From Utricularia gibba (lineage: Eukaryota > Streptophyta > Magnoliopsida > Lamiales > Lentibulariaceae), in contig NEEC01000010.1 of NCBI GenBank assembly GCA_002189035.1, positions 1,736,001-1,800,000 of the forward strand: a DNA stretch of 64,000 nucleotides, in the 5' to 3' direction. The position numbers and the translations under genes are program-made. This document shows, piece by piece, positions 13,300 to 25,963 of the stretch (position 1 is the first letter of the stretch; each line of letters opens with the position of its first letter). Under the pieces are notes generated by a model. It was not told the origin of the DNA. It ran no database searches and saw only the letters and a program-made list of their open reading frames with translations.

Positions 13300-13764
13300 A
13301 TGTCGAGCCTCTTTAGGATTGCCCGGTAATCTGTTCAACCCCCCTGCGTTTTTTGATTGAGGGAAAATGCTTCTTGCTTTTGCTCGGAAGATTTGCTGAG
13401 TATGTGCCCCGGGTATTTCGGAAGAATATGAAATTGGAGGCAGGGATGCGTTTGTTTCTAGTGTGGCATGCTGGTTGATTGGGTTGGAAATGCTAGTCCA
13501 CCCTGCTGCTCTTTGAATTCTGCGTTTCGAGGTTTTACATGAAATAGGGGGAGTAGAACATGTATTTTTTTTCGTTGTTTTGTTTTTGGGTTTTCCGCTG
13601 TTAATGGGCTGCATAGAGATGACAATGAATTGGAGCGTAACCACAACATTCCTGTAGAAGTTCACATGATGCTTTCTTATTTCATACTGCCCATTCGAGA
13701 AGAGGGGTGCTCTTATTACGTTGGTTCTTATGTATGAAATAGGAACTCTCAGTTGCTGAGGAGC

Positions 13765-15074
13765 ATGTTCGTTGAAGCTTCCAGTGACCTTACGTTGTTA
13801 CGTGGTATGTCATTCAAGGCTGGTGTTTCTGCTGCATTTCCTGGTTCAACAGAGGCTACGATTCCTACTGCTTACTCGAGAGTTAGGCCCGATGGTAGGC
13901 ATATCTCAGCATCTTGTATCCTCAAGGGCCTTACGGCTAAGTGACTCTGCTTGTCTTTTTCTGCAAGGGAACCCTGGAATTAAAATATATGCACCTTATA
14001 CAGTATACAAAGGGAAAGCAGCACTCGCTGCTGAAATGATCCTGCCGAAGTTTAATAGATTGAAGGTTTGCTGTTTAGTGGATTTCAGTCATATTAACCG
14101 CATCTTCTTCCATCTGACCTTTCTCTGTGCAGTCTGGAAGTTATAGACTTGAACGCTCTGGTGGTGTTATGTTGACGTTGTGGCCAGCCATTGGTGAGCG
14201 CAAATATAACTGGGAGAAGCGGCAGGTAAGATAATCACGTATACACTAACATCCTCTAGTAACTTCTGTGCCATCCAATCATTCCTTGCATAATGCAGTT
14301 ATTTTCCTTGTCTGCAACTGAGGTCGGATCACTTATCAGTTTGGGATCCAAGGAATCATGTGAATTTTTCCATGATCCAGCCATGAAGTCAAGGTGATTC
14401 TCTATTTTGGTCCGAGTAAACTTTCCTCTTGAGCCAATTATTGAGACTCTGTCTGGTTTCTAGCCCCATGTAGAATGAAAAAACCGAATGCAGGTCAAAT
14501 AATGAAACTAACCGGATACTGATATCCAGCAATGCAGGTCAGATAAGGAAGACCTTGTCGATCAAGGCACATGATGATGGTAGTGGCTACTTTATAACTT
14601 TGGGTAAGAAACTTTCTCAATGGCATTGAGCAAGTCCACAGCTGTTTGTTTTGAAATGCTAAGCTGTCAGACACATTGTAGATTGACCATAATATATATC
14701 TAGACTTGTTTTCGAATCTCAGTTCTTCAAGACAATCTGTACTGATCTGTGCAGCATTTGATGCTGGCAGGAGTTATGAATAATGTGCTGAGGACAAATG
14801 ATCGTCTAACTGTTCCCGTCTCTACTGCTGAATTCGCAGTGCTACGATCAGCTTGCACTGTATGCCATTTTCCTCGATCTCTCTTGTCTTATCATGTAAA
14901 ATAATATATGATTTGGCCCGCGAAACATTTTCCTTTTTGTCTCAATTGATGCAGTTCGCATTGCCTCACCTCTTGGGTTGGGACAAGCACAGCAATCAGC
15001 TTCCGAGTTCAAACAGTGAAAGCTCGTACAGGTCAGCGGCCCCTGCTATTCCGAGCTTGGAATGGGACAGATGA
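13765..15074 (+). CDS. WHY2: WHIRLY single-stranded DNA-binding protein, WHY2-like
   Basis: Whirly proteins bind single-stranded DNA as tetramers and protect organelle genomes; WHY2 is the mitochondrial form. Exons: 13765-13894, 13968-14065, 14133-14225, 14299-14393, 14530-14603, 14771-14859 and 14955-15074, all in phase. The core motif [11 protein letters not shown] is the Whirly KGKAAL tetramerisation element. It is followed by [58 protein letters not shown] and [11 protein letters not shown], all close to the WHY2 pattern, and a Ser-rich tail ending SLEWDR. The N-terminus is uncertain. The ATG at 13765 gives a poor presequence, whereas an upstream ATG at 13300 (MSSLFRIAR, possible donor at 13326) could splice in frame to 13761 and yield a more mitochondrial-looking leader. 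The DUF2062 gene converges on it with only 240 bp between stops. Confidence 0.93.
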
Positions 15075-15314
15075 AAGATCTTATTTGATCATGAGGTCGC
15101 TGGCACCCTTTTGCTTGGTAGTTAGTTTGCAGTACTTATCGTATCACTGACTATGGAGGGCATTATTTAGCTGCTCGGTTTTCATGGATGATGCGATCTT
15201 GAATACTCATCTAAATCCTGAAATGCAGTTACCAGTTTATATCACAAAGGTTTGTCTAGCACATATAATCCTTCCATTCATTTCAGGGTGACAAGTGTGG
15301 TTCTACACAGTCAT

Positions 15315-16289
15315 TCATGCGTCCCTGACTTTTAGCTTCACTTCCGAAGGGGAGGTGACTGGTTTTCCCGGGCTTGAAGGAACAGCGGTGCTGAATCTCT
15401 GAGTTAACATCGTGAAACACGGAACAAGGGCTACATACAAGGCTCCGAAGATTATTGGTGCTGCGACAACCCATCCGAGCAGCTGCATGAACAGCAAGAG
15501 TAAGTCAAGGGAGAGTGAAGGGGAAATAGAATCAGACTTCATTATACCGCATGGTATATGCTGTAGAAGATTTCTCGTGAAGCTTGTCCGCTCAACAACT
15601 TCCTCAAGGCGTCAGAAGTTAACGGAAACTTAGGCCCCCCGGTGATGAACTCACCGAATCGTAAGAAGGGAACCACCAGACTGCACAATGGAAACAGCAG
15701 TTGTAAGATGTTGAAGCTGAACATGGAGTGAAGGGTTCGGATTTCGTCTGTTGCAGGTCGAAGAACTTGGCAAATGCTGAAGAAGGAAGCAGGGTTACCT
15801 TAGCTCAACAGGGGTAGCTATGAAATTCGCCAGCATCACGGTGGGGCATGGCACTGAGATCCAAAGATTGCGAAGGCTATCCCGCATAGGAACACCGTTA
15901 CACCTGCCACCATGAAAGAAGATAGCTGTTTCCTTAGATTTGCACACGAGGATTTCAGAGAAGGGTTTCCTGATTCCTGATACATCAAGTTGGTTTTGAT
16001 GGATCAGGCATGCAAAGGAAGAAGGCCAAAGATAGTAGTAGAAGGAAGGTAACGACGACCGTACCGCAAATCGGAAAAACTCCGAGGGTGATGCCCAGAG
16101 AAGCCGAGAAGGCCAATTTCCTGGGTTCGGTTCCCCTGTTAATCAAATCCGTAACACGTAAGTGACTACAAACAGGGAAAAGGGCGAAATTCGTTCCTAC
16201 GTGCGAAGGATATGGAGAAGAGGATCAACGATTCGTCCGCGGAACCACGGCCCCCAGCCGGAACCAAAGCAGCAGCTCCTCGTCGCCAT
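15315..16289 (-). CDS. DUF2062 membrane protein (one frame break)
   Basis: Uncharacterised plant protein with a DUF2062 domain, predicted to be a multi-pass membrane protein. Exons on the minus strand: 16289-16201, 16135-16065, 15903-15799, 15680-15548 and 15482-15315, about 188 residues. The N-terminus (WFRGRIVDPLLHILR) runs into KLAFSASLGITLGVFPICG, then VTVFLCGIAFAIFGSQCHAP, TVMLANFIATPVEL, PFLRFGEFITGGPKFPLTSD and a hydrophobic LLGWVVAAPIIFGALYVALV, all in the order typical of the family. Within the third exon the frame breaks at the run of four G at 15843-15846 (C on the coding strand). One more C restores CHAPTVMLANF and also fixes the downstream splice phase. Function is unknown. Confidence 0.85.
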
Positions 16290-16585
16290 TCTCGGAACCA
16301 GAGAAAAATTGGACCGGTGGCCCCCAAATTGACGTGCTTCACATACGCACCTTGCAAAGAATTAAATGCAAGGCCTCTTGATTAGTTGTTACAGCTCAGA
16401 CCTCACCGTCGCCCGCTCCGTTCCGGTTGCGGTTCCCACCGTCGGTGGTCGTGGCACTGAAGTTAATCGGCGGTACGCGTTACTATAATTCTTTTCTAGT
16501 CCTTCGAATTTCAGTGCTTGCATACGTTGGCCCCTGGATTTTCCGTTCTCGTAGCATGTGGGGTTACTGGTATACAACAACATCT

Positions 16586-18568
16586 CTACAGGGATAGAAG
16601 GATGACGGTGATGGTACAACAAAGGATCAAGTAAGACCAGGAAGACCTTACGAAACAAAATTTCCTGGAATCGTCGGAACTCGAAAACCTGTTTGCGGCC
16701 AAGTCTACGATCGACCGGAAAACTCCAAGTATACCAAAAACTGCACTGACAAGGAATATGATCACCCCTTGTTTTCCAGGTGCAGTTGGTTCTCTCTCAC
16801 GCTTTGCACTTCCAGTCTGCATTCGATGTGGAATCAACAATGGAGTAAGAGCAGAGTTTAGGATACCCGCTAGAAGTTGCTAATGCTCGAGATGTTTTCT
16901 CTTGATGAAACAGAGAACTAGGAGTTGACATGTACCTGAGAAGGGCGTGTTCGTCGAGTACGTCCTGCAGCTGTGCAGAAACGAGCGATTTCCAAGCTGC
17001 AACACTGCTTATTTCCTTGTCCTGCAACGTTGACAGATTTAGAAGAAGGTCACTTCAGAGTTGAAACACGATGGACAACCGGTTCACGTACCATGTTTTC
17101 TTTGCTTTCAGAGAGATTACGGATGCTTGACATGATACTCTCCACGATTACGCTGAGGTCTCCAACGTCTCTGTGAAGTTTTTGGAATATATCTCGATAT
17201 CCTGAATTCAGTTCACCTGAATACCGCTCCAGAATTGCCAAGTTCACATCCAAGGACCTGACCTTTGTCATCAGAATCTTGAGAACGCTGTCACCAGGCA
17301 TTTTCTTGTCAGGGATACTGTGAGTTTCCTCAACTGGATCTGGCAACGCAACATCAGGTTTCAATTGCCTGGTATCAGAATTTACAACCGGAGTGGTACT
17401 GGGCTTCTCGCCACCTGAATCTCCAGTAGTATCATGTTCATTGGACTGGTTGAAGCCAGTGTTCATTTCACCTGATGATACTACAGAACCTGGTAACTTA
17501 CCCTTGGCTGCAATCAGATCCTCAAGCATTTTCTCTACTGCATCAACACCATACACTTCCAGGACGCTGAGTGTACAATAGAACTCCGAGCCATAATGGC
17601 TTAAGAGGTTCAGTTTAAGATATCTGGCCCACTTTGGTTCTGGCAACACAAAGCGTTGGGCAAGCTTTATGTTTGCAGCAGTGAAGTTCCCAAGTTTGAA
17701 CCACGCTTCACTGGGATAAACAGCACTGCCTAACAGCTCGAAGCCCTTCAAGTTCGATGAATGATGCTCAAAGTTCGCTGTTTCAATTGTATCCACCAAG
17801 GTTTCCTCGGAAAGTTGAATCACAACAAATTTCTCCTCACAAGAACAAGGATTTCTAAGATACTTATCTTTATCCCTGTTCAAGATATTGGAAGCGCCCT
17901 TGGCTTCTTTATTCCACTCTAAGACCTTGGCTCCCTTGGATGCAGAAGCATAGTTGTATTCTGCCCCACCAGGCTCAACTCTGTGTATGATCCCCCCGGT
18001 GAGATCTGCCAGGTCATTGCTCTGAGAGCTGTATGCTTTAATCTTGAACTCATCAAGATCTGGAGGTATGATGCTTGATTTCACCTCCACATGTGCAGGT
18101 GAGTTTATAGATTTCACTGTCTCCTTATCACACATGGAAATTTCAGGCTCATGAGCTTCTGCGGATTCAACAAAAGAGACATCAGAGAGGCCTCCATGCC
18201 CATCAATAGCTTCGGTGGAGTTCTGTCTGCCAAATGCAGCACTGTCTTCCTCCCATCTTGTTGTGTTCTGGCTTGCGATCTCTGTAATTCAACAATTATG
18301 AAGTGCCAAATGGAAATGAATGCATTGTTTTCACAAAAACAATCCCCAAATGCTGCACTAGAAAGAGATGGAGATCAAACAACTAAAAAGAATGCATGAT
18401 AGACTGACCTTTATGACCGTCCACATGGTTGATCCAGGTGTTCAATAAGAAAACAAAGCCCCAAAGAACAACAACAAACGTAACAGAGTATCTGTAAAGG
18501 CAAGCCTTTCTGGATTCAGTTTCCTTCAAAGCTCTCTTCTCCAGAAGAGCTTTCCGTGATCTCTGCAT
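16586..18568 (-). CDS. Mid-SUN domain protein, SUN3/SUN4-like (one frame break)
   Basis: Plant mid-SUN (PM-SUN) proteins sit in the nuclear envelope and ER and connect to KASH partners. Exons: 18568-18409, 18281-17092, 17021-16936 and 16816-16586. Layout: short Arg-rich start [14 protein letters not shown], one membrane helix [18 protein letters not shown], a polar linker, the central SUN domain ([78 protein letters not shown]), an acidic linker, a coiled-coil region, and two C-terminal hydrophobic segments ([16 protein letters not shown] and [18 protein letters not shown]). The last exon first reads [15 protein letters not shown] and then meets a stop. One extra base in the run of four C at 16765-16768 (G on the coding strand) restores ENKGVIIF and the terminal helices. 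Without it the protein would lose its last two membrane segments. Confidence 0.88.
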
Positions 18569-20549
18569 CGCACATACATCCAATTTACAGGGGAGAACAC
18601 GAAGCCCCTGCAGATAAAAGATGGATATTAGAAGCAGCAACATCAAAGAGAGAGCTTTACGTGATCTCTGGCTGCACTCCATCATGCACCTGATTTAAAG
18701 CCTCAACCTTTGAGACAAAAACCATCTCACAAAGACATCAACAGGAAAAGACCAACACCCAAGTAAAGAAGATCCAAAAAGAGAGAAACCAGAAAACAAA
18801 AGTACATAATGAAGAACCACAAGGCAAAGGGTTTACCAAGGTATCTCAAATGCGTATATGAAGCATAAGGCCTTAAACACCAAAGAAAGCATTGTGTATT
18901 CATCGGATGAACAGTACACACAATACCACTCAACCGCAATAGCCCCAAAATCTGCACTGGGCAACAACGCGAACCCCAGATCGCAGTGCACATTGAAATT
19001 TTTTTTATTTTTCCGAAAAAGGGATCAAATTGGATGACACCCATCACGAAAATGGAAAAATTACAAATAAAGAAGCGAACTTAGCAATCTAGACCATTCG
19101 AACAACAGAAAGGACTTCATAATGCACTAAAAAGAATACTGGAATCCAAGTTACGATAACATCAAAATCAACATACCCAAATCCTCGGTGAATGTCCACA
19201 ACTCGGGTAAGCAACCAGAAGGCACACGTTTTGTTTCCCACAATTCAAGACTGTAAGACGAAGACAAGTAGAAGAAGTAATAAAGAATTCCCGATCCCCG
19301 TTGAATCAACAAACCAGTTCCACAAGAATGAAATCAACAACCTCAAGAAGCCTTCCGCGTTCGGGTCTCTTGACTTTCTGACCTCCGTGTTTTAACGGGC
19401 TGGCACTTGGCAAGAACAAAATTATTATTAAATTCATACCCACATTTTTACACTGGAATTAATATTACTGATAATTTCCCAACTTATTTGGTTTTAATGT
19501 AATTTCGAAAAAAAATACTATCAAATTCGTGGTTTAGTCAAATGGGGACCTTTTTTTTATTGGGGGCCTAAAAAGTCTACTTTTAGTCCCACTTTGGGTT
19601 ATCCTCACTTTAGTTTTGGGATCGATTCCGAACCCATGAAACGAGCAACTACTATCACGTTTGAAATATTAGAAATTTTAATATTTATTTCTTTTATCAG
19701 TGAATGAGTATTCTGAAAAATTTTTAAATTTATTTTTATTTTTCAAAAATGAAAATAGATTTATTGTAAAATGCTTTTAATTATAAAAATAATTATATCA
19801 AAAATATTTTTAAAAAATAAGAAGTTGATTACTTTTAATTTTTATTTCTATTTTTAAAAATAAAAACAAATTTCAAAAATTTTACAGAACATTATTTAAA
19901 TATGATGAAAGAATAACGTTTCACAATTTTATTTTAAGAACCAAAATAAAAATTTGGAATAATAATGCGTAGATAAGAATAAAAAATAAAATGAATATGA
20001 AAAAATATGAAAAAAAACAAAACATAAAATTATATAAAATGTTTACAAATTAATTTTGAAATTAAAATTTGATCATTAATTTTTGGAACCGGAAGCTATA
20101 TACATTCAAGGGGAACGCACAAATGGTTACTGTTGGGTTGTACGCATGCTTTAATTTCATCATTAGTATTTATATCGCATCATTTAATATCATTAAAATG
20201 CTTCAAGAAACAATGTGACATAAGAAAAAAACGAAATTTTTTATTAATTTCGAAAAAATGATCAATTTTAGGAAACTTCTAAAATATTTCAATTAATAAA
20301 AAATTTGAAATCCGAAATTTTGGAAAATTTTATCATAATTTAAAACATTGCATAGGGCTAGGGTCTAATCAAGAGTTTAAGGGCTACAAAAAGGGAAAAT
20401 GCAAGAAAGGAGATCACTGCGGATTAACTGCGAAACATATGCTCAAGGCTGACAGTGAACTGACACCATGTAAAAGGGATCCAAAAATTAGGAATGAGCT
20501 GTGGATTTGAAACCAGACTCAGTAACAGTTTTTGCACCTGGAGGAGTCT
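18569..20549. other. Spacer upstream of the SUN gene, AT-rich
   Basis: Probable 5' leader and promoter of the SUN gene up to about 19400, then strongly AT-rich DNA to about 20350, then the 3' flank of eIF3i. No gene or clear element is recognised. Confidence 0.45.
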
Positions 20550-22446
20550 TCAGATCTTGATGTTGAAATAATCTTGATCAAAATGGTGCAATCTCACGTA
20601 CCCATCTTCGCCTCCGCTAGAGAAACTACAATGGGGAGGAACAAATCACTCGAAATATAGATGTATGCTTAAGCAAGTAAGAAGAGATTCACCGAGTTGG
20701 ACAGCTAGGGGGTATTGGAAGTAGGGTAGGATTTGAAAAACTGTACCTTTTTCCATCCGGGTTGAAGGCCAAGGCATTTATGGGTCCAAAATGGCCCTTA
20801 ACGCCTCCTATTTCTTCAGTAAGAATCTGAGGATGGGAGCAAGAGTGACGGATTATCGCAGTGGAATTATCATGACATTTTCATGCATTGTTCGGAAGCG
20901 TTCCAAAATTACCTTGTCATAGAACTTCGCCTCAAACTTCCCAGCTCGATGATCAGTGGTCGTGACCGCTGATGCATCCTGACCACCTCCAAGAACAACC
21001 TGTAAATGATATGAATAGCTTCAGAAGATGTTGAATTTATTTCCATATACCAAATCTCTATGGGACAATCTAAAAGCCTGAACCAACTTCAGCTGTTTTT
21101 TGATACTATCCTTGCCCTACACTTACATGATCAAGAAGTGGAGACATTGCAACTGCATTTACAGGACGCTCAGTAACATATGTCTTGATAAGTTTTAGTG
21201 TTCTAGTATCCCAGAGCTGGCACACAAGACAGAAAATTGCATCAAGCATACAATAACACTCTGATAGCATAAAAAGAAAATAAAAATGGTCACCTTGGCA
21301 GACTTATCCAACGAGCCAGTCAAAAAATGCGAACCATCTGAGGCTTTCGAAAGTGAAGTTATGGGTTTCTTGTGGCCTTCTTCTTTGTCACTCTCCTTGA
21401 GTAGTTTCCCAGTCTGCAGATATTTTTTCCGTTACAAGATAAGGACTCAGTCTAGAAAAATGAAACTACTGAAGGGAGATCAAACAAGCTAAACTCATTT
21501 TACTTATATTTTTCAAATCAGTTCACATCGAAACTAGAAAGTATCCCCTTAAACTGACAAGAGATAGCCTTGAAGCATCCATCAAGCAATTCAACTGGCT
21601 GGTTCAACTGGAAACTGCCCTGTTAAGGAGGCTACCTAACCGGTCCAAAAGGAAGTTAATGGCACTAACCTCGGAGTCCCATATACGTACGACAGCATCT
21701 TCACCAGCACTGATTACTGTCCTGTTAAGAGGTCCCCATACTGCTCTGTTAATTCTTCCTTGAGGTCCCTTCAGAATGAGAACAGATTCACCACTTTCTG
21801 CCATTCCCAATAGAAAAAAATTAGACCCAAATTTAGTATAGTAAAATAGGCACACAACGAAAAAAAAATAACTCACGGCTATCTGGATCCCGAGCAATCC
21901 GTTTAATGTGTATGGAAGAAGGCAATCCCATAAAAGGATCAGTAGTAATCAAAACAAGCTTATCACCAACTGAATAATCAACAGACCGCGCCGGGGAATC
22001 GAAGTTAAACGTAAAAAGTGGGGTTCCTGTCTTCACATCCCATATTTTAGCTGTTTGATCCGCGCTTCCCGTAATAAGTCTGGAGGAATCCCTAAAACCA
22101 CAAAAAACAACCCATCACTCCAAAGACTTCCAAATCAAGGTTCAACATATTCCATCCACTCGTCAAGTAAAAAAAGATTAAAACCCTAAAAACAGCACCT
22201 CGACGTGAAGGTAAATCAGGCATTATACTGAACACGAAAATCATAGAGAAAAGTGAATTAACTGGAAATATCGCAGGACCAAACAGCGCCGTTATGGCCA
22301 CGGTAAGTGCCGAGGCGCTCTCCATTATCAGCGAACCAAACCGTGGGATTGTGATCCTTGGCGCAAGAGATAAGAAGATCCCCGTCTCTGTTGTACTTCA
22401 GAAACGTCAGTGGCCTTTCATGGCCCTTCATCAATATCGGCCTCAT
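20550..22446 (-). CDS. TIF3I1: Translation initiation factor eIF3 subunit I (TRIP-1)
   Basis: WD40-propeller subunit of the eIF3 complex, which recruits the 40S ribosome to mRNA. Eight exons on the minus strand: 22446-22263, 22091-21877, 21797-21670, 21413-21294, 21216-21127, 20999-20913, 20826-20747 and 20625-20550, about 326 residues, the normal length. Start [19 protein letters not shown] is the family N-terminus, so I chose the ATG at 22446 and not the longer non-ATG frame upstream. WD repeats follow, including [46 protein letters not shown] and [20 protein letters not shown], ending [10 protein letters not shown]. At the first exon/intron border (22261-22264) the phase works only if one extra G is present (TCCAG then GTTAAT). 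As written the donor leaves the next exon out of frame. Confidence 0.95.
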
Positions 22447-23423
22447 CTTCACAAAAACTCTCTTCTTCCCCTCCGGCGCGACTGCCAATTCGGTCTCGCA
22501 AACAATCGACAGCTGCTGCGCTTCATCATTCGGGTCACTCTTTACATTTTTTAGCTTTCGGCCCACTTAAATTCCCATGGGCCTCTCTGGATATGCACGC
22601 AGGCCCAGCCCAATAACTCACCCCCGCCCCCCCCCAGCTTATAAACAGTATTTTTCATTTCGAATTTCAGGAAAACTGATCAAATTTCAATGAGATTTAG
22701 AAATATTAAATTTTTTTAAAAAATTAAAATCTGAAATTTCATAAAAATTTCAATTATTTATATTTTTAATTATCATGAGTTTGTGAATTAAATATTATAA
22801 ACTATCTATTCTAAGTACATTTATCGAACATAAAACCATTTTAAACACATATACGAAAAACATATATACTAAATAAATTTTATATTTTAATTATATAATA
22901 AATGTTTATATAAATAATTAAAATATGCTACCAAACATCCAATGAAAAGATACACATGCCATCTTAAATATCTAAATTTCAGACCAGCCCCTGGCATTAA
23001 GGTATTATTACACTGGAACACATACATAATTACAACTTCAAAAACAGTTAAATCCGAGAAAGAGGGAAAATGCGGTGCGGCTACCCTTTTCGCGTCTGTG
23101 CAGAACGCAAACTGTTCTAACTGCACTGCAAGTGCAGCAATGAAAATTCTGGGTTGGCTGGAGCCTGGATCGGTGATTTGCATTGGAATGCACAAAATGT
23201 AATATATGCTGGTTGATGAAAACCATGAAACGGCGCCCATGTTCCACCGTTTCATCTTTCGTTGAAATAAATAGCTGGGCAGCTGATCCAGCCAATCGGA
23301 GATCACTCGGCGTCTCCCGGTTTCGGTTTCCTGTTACCTCCAGTTGCTCTATAAATACCTTCCTTCCGCCATCCATGAGATTCACCCAACCCGCGTAGTG
23401 TCTGTTACCTGCCTGACTTCTCC
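22447..23423. other. Intergenic region with an AT-rich dispersed repeat
   Basis: Divergent promoters of eIF3i and the mannanase. It contains a poly-C tract near 22627 and, at about 22780-22940, a repeat that recurs in opposite orientation near 39425-39600. Confidence 0.5.
22780..22940. repeat. Dispersed AT-rich repeat, family B, copy 1
   Basis: Aligns by eye with the reverse complement of 39425-39600 over about 160 bp, sharing blocks such as CTATTCTAA, ACTAAATAAATTTTA and a terminal TACCAAACA. It may be a MITE remnant; ends are not precisely defined. Confidence 0.55.
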
Positions 23424-25082
23424 ATGGCTTCCTCCCTTCTTAATCTTGTCTTTATTTTCCTGCTTCTCATCGGATTCCATGGAGCGTCCGGCGATGACAT
23501 GACGGCGTTCGTCAAGAGAGGGGGGATCACTTTCTCCTGAACGGATCCCCGTACCTATTCAATGGTTGATATTTTTAATCACAAGGTCGTTAGGTTGAAA
23601 ATGCATCTACCTCTTTTTGATCACTCACTGTTGGTGCAGGCTTCAATGCCTACTGGATGATGAATGTGGCAGCTGACGTCGGAGCTCGGGAAAAGTGAGC
23701 CAAGTCTTCCAGCAGGCGTCGGCCGCGGGGCTGACCGTCTGCCGGACTTGGGCGTTCAGCGACGGCGGATCGGGGTCGTTGCAGGTGTCACCTGGGGTCT
23801 ACGACGAACGCGTCTTCCAGGCCCTGGATTTTGTGGTATCCGAAGCCAGGAAAAATAATGTGCGATTAATATTAAGCTTGGTGAACAATTACAACGATTA
23901 CGGGGGTCGCCGTCAGTACGTTCAGTGGGCGAAAGCCGCCGGCGCTCAGGCTAACAGTGACGACGATTTCTACACCAACCCCACTGTTAAAACTTACTAC
24001 AAGAACCACGTCACGGTTCGTCACCATGATCCGTAGACACCACACATTCTTATCCACTTTTCATTTTTGTCATTTTCGAATCACGTGTGTTCAATTGTTG
24101 CAGAAAGTGTTGGGAAGAATCAATACAATAACCAACGTAGCTTACAAGGAGGATCCCACGATCATGGCATGGGAGCTGATGAATGAGCCTCGCTGCCAGG
24201 CCGATTACTCAGGAAAAACAGTCAATGTACCATCGATCTGAATCCTTTTCCCTTCTCATTCATCATCTTTTGCACTGATTGATATGCTGTGGACTCTCGA
24301 TCCAGAGCTGGGTCCAAGAAATGGCGACTTTTGTGAAATCCCTTGACACCGATCACTTGCTGGAGGTCGGAATGGAGGGCTTCTACGGTGACTCGATGCC
24401 GGAAAGAAAGCAAGTGAACCCTGGTTATCAAGTTGGGACTGATTTCATCACCAACCATCTTGTCCCAGAGATCGATTTCGCCACCATTCACGCCTACTCC
24501 GATGCTTGGTTAGCTTCAAGTTCTATAACAAATGTTCGGTGTATATTTATGTTTATATCATACCAACAAAAACACTATCACACATGCAGGCTACCGGGCA
24601 AGAGCGAAGCGGAGCAGATACAGTTCATGGATCAATGGATGTCGAACCATGCTCAAGATTCGAAGAACATACTGAAAAAACCATTAGTTTTATCCGAATT
24701 CGGGTTGTCGAGCCGAGACTCGGGATATTCCCTCGACGAGAGAAACACATACATAACCGATGTATACAACCTGGTGGACAAGCTGGCGAGGAATGGTACC
24801 ATGAGCGGGAGCATGGTGTGGCAGCTGATGGCGGAAGGCATGGATGCATACCATGATGGGTATGAGATCATTCTTCCCGATGCGCCGTCGACGGCGAAGA
24901 TCATTACTGGTGAATCTCATTCCTTGGTTGCGCTGGGTAATGTGGACGGCGTCGGCACGGGTTCCTCGACGATGGGTCGGGGCAGGATGGACATGGATGT
25001 GGGTCGGGGCTTGATGAGCGACGGCCATTTCCCATGGAAGAATAAGCCCAGGCGTGGGCTGAATGGGCGTCTCTGGAACTGA
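23424..25082 (+). CDS. Mannan endo-1,4-beta-mannosidase, GH5 (two frame breaks)
   Basis: Secreted enzyme that cuts mannan chains in cell walls. Exons: 23424-23564, 23640-24015, 24104-24226, 24306-24508 and 24590-25082, about 445 residues. A signal peptide ([20 protein letters not shown]) precedes the GH5 domain. The catalytic acid/base lies in [15 protein letters not shown] and the nucleophile in LVLSEFGLS. Substrate-binding stretches include [44 protein letters not shown] and [11 protein letters not shown]. Two frame breaks occur. At 23534 TTTCTCCTG needs a second C to give ITFLLNG, and at 23695 AAAAGTGAGC needs a second G to give REKVSQVF. Beyond the catalytic domain there is an unusual tail of about 50 residues rich in Gly, Met and Arg ([17 protein letters not shown]). 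Confidence 0.93.
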
Positions 25083-25508
25083 GCAGCGACATGGATGCAT
25101 AACACGCTTGAAATACTGAAGCTTTGATGCGTCTGTATCAATCATCTTCTTATCATTTGTAAGACGATGATGAATAAAGTTTGGTTTTCATTTCATTTGA
25201 GCCCCCTATTTTTCCAATTTTACATTTTACACCCAAGGGCAATCATGCAAAAATACAAATTTTGGGAGGTGGTCGCCGGCTGCGACGGTGGCTTCGCCGC
25301 TGTAGCTGACTGAGGAGTTCAGTATTGTTGCCTTTATCTTCTCATTGCTTCGATTGTTCGTCTGATTTGTTAGGATTTATTTTCATAACGCCCTTCAGGT
25401 GGTTGAGGAATTGAGATTTCATCCCAAGTTGTTACTTCTGTTTCCCCTGGTGGATTCTTGAGGGAAAGAGTTGTTTCCGCTTCAGGGTATTGAAGCATCA
25501 TCCAGACC

Positions 25509-25751
25509 ATGGAAAAAGTTCTGTTTTTTGCTCGACCAAGAGACATAACTGGGACTACAGACACGTCCTTAGAAGTTCCCTGTGGCATCACTGCACTTGA
25601 CTCCGTCAGTGAACTTATTTCGAGATTCTCTGGGCTAGAAGAGCTTCGTAACTGCATGCTGCTTGCTCTGAAACAAGAGTATGCCATGGATTCAACTCCT
25701 GTTCATGATGGAGATGAATTAGCCATCATACCTCCCATCAGTGGAGGATAG
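25509..25751 (+). CDS. CNX7: Molybdopterin synthase sulfur-carrier subunit (MOCS2A)
   Basis: Small ubiquitin-fold protein of 80 residues that carries sulfur as a C-terminal thiocarboxylate and donates it to precursor Z in molybdenum-cofactor synthesis, working with the large subunit CNX6. The frame starts at MEKVLFFARPRDITG (beta-grasp strand 1), continues through ISRFSGLEELRNCMLLAL and VHDGDELAIIPPISGG. The terminal Gly-Gly is the essential sulfur-carrying end. The length is that of a complete MoaD-type protein and the gene has no intron. It converges with TBCE, whose stop lies about 210 bp downstream. The large subunit is not encoded here. Confidence 0.96.
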   Translation: MEKVLFFARPRDITGTTDTSLEVPCGITALDSVSELISRFSGLEELRNCMLLALKQEYAMDSTPVHDGDELAIIPPISGG

Positions 25752-25963
25752 AGCTTTGTTTCTTCTTCTCTAACAATTTGTTTGTGCAAGGATGCACATT
25801 TGTCAACATGGATGTCTCGTATAGCGTAAAAATACTTGAAGTCGAGGATCAAAAGCAGTTACAGATTTGGTTTCAGTGCCCAGAACCTTTGATTTGAGAT
25901 GGATGTCTAGGTCTAGACAGAAATTTGCTGTACTCAATTAAGTTCAACAGATGGAGGAGGTAC

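Noticed and set aside
13135-13665. 176-codon minus-strand frame upstream of WHIRLY
   Set aside because: Low-complexity basic composition, no family, and it overlaps the likely leader and intron of WHIRLY.
24690-25145. 151-codon minus-strand frame in the mannanase
   Set aside because: Antisense shadow of the last GH5 exon.
25509-25751. Bicistronic MOCS2A/MOCS2B arrangement as in animals
   Set aside because: No large-subunit reading frame overlaps or follows; the next gene is TBCE on the other strand.
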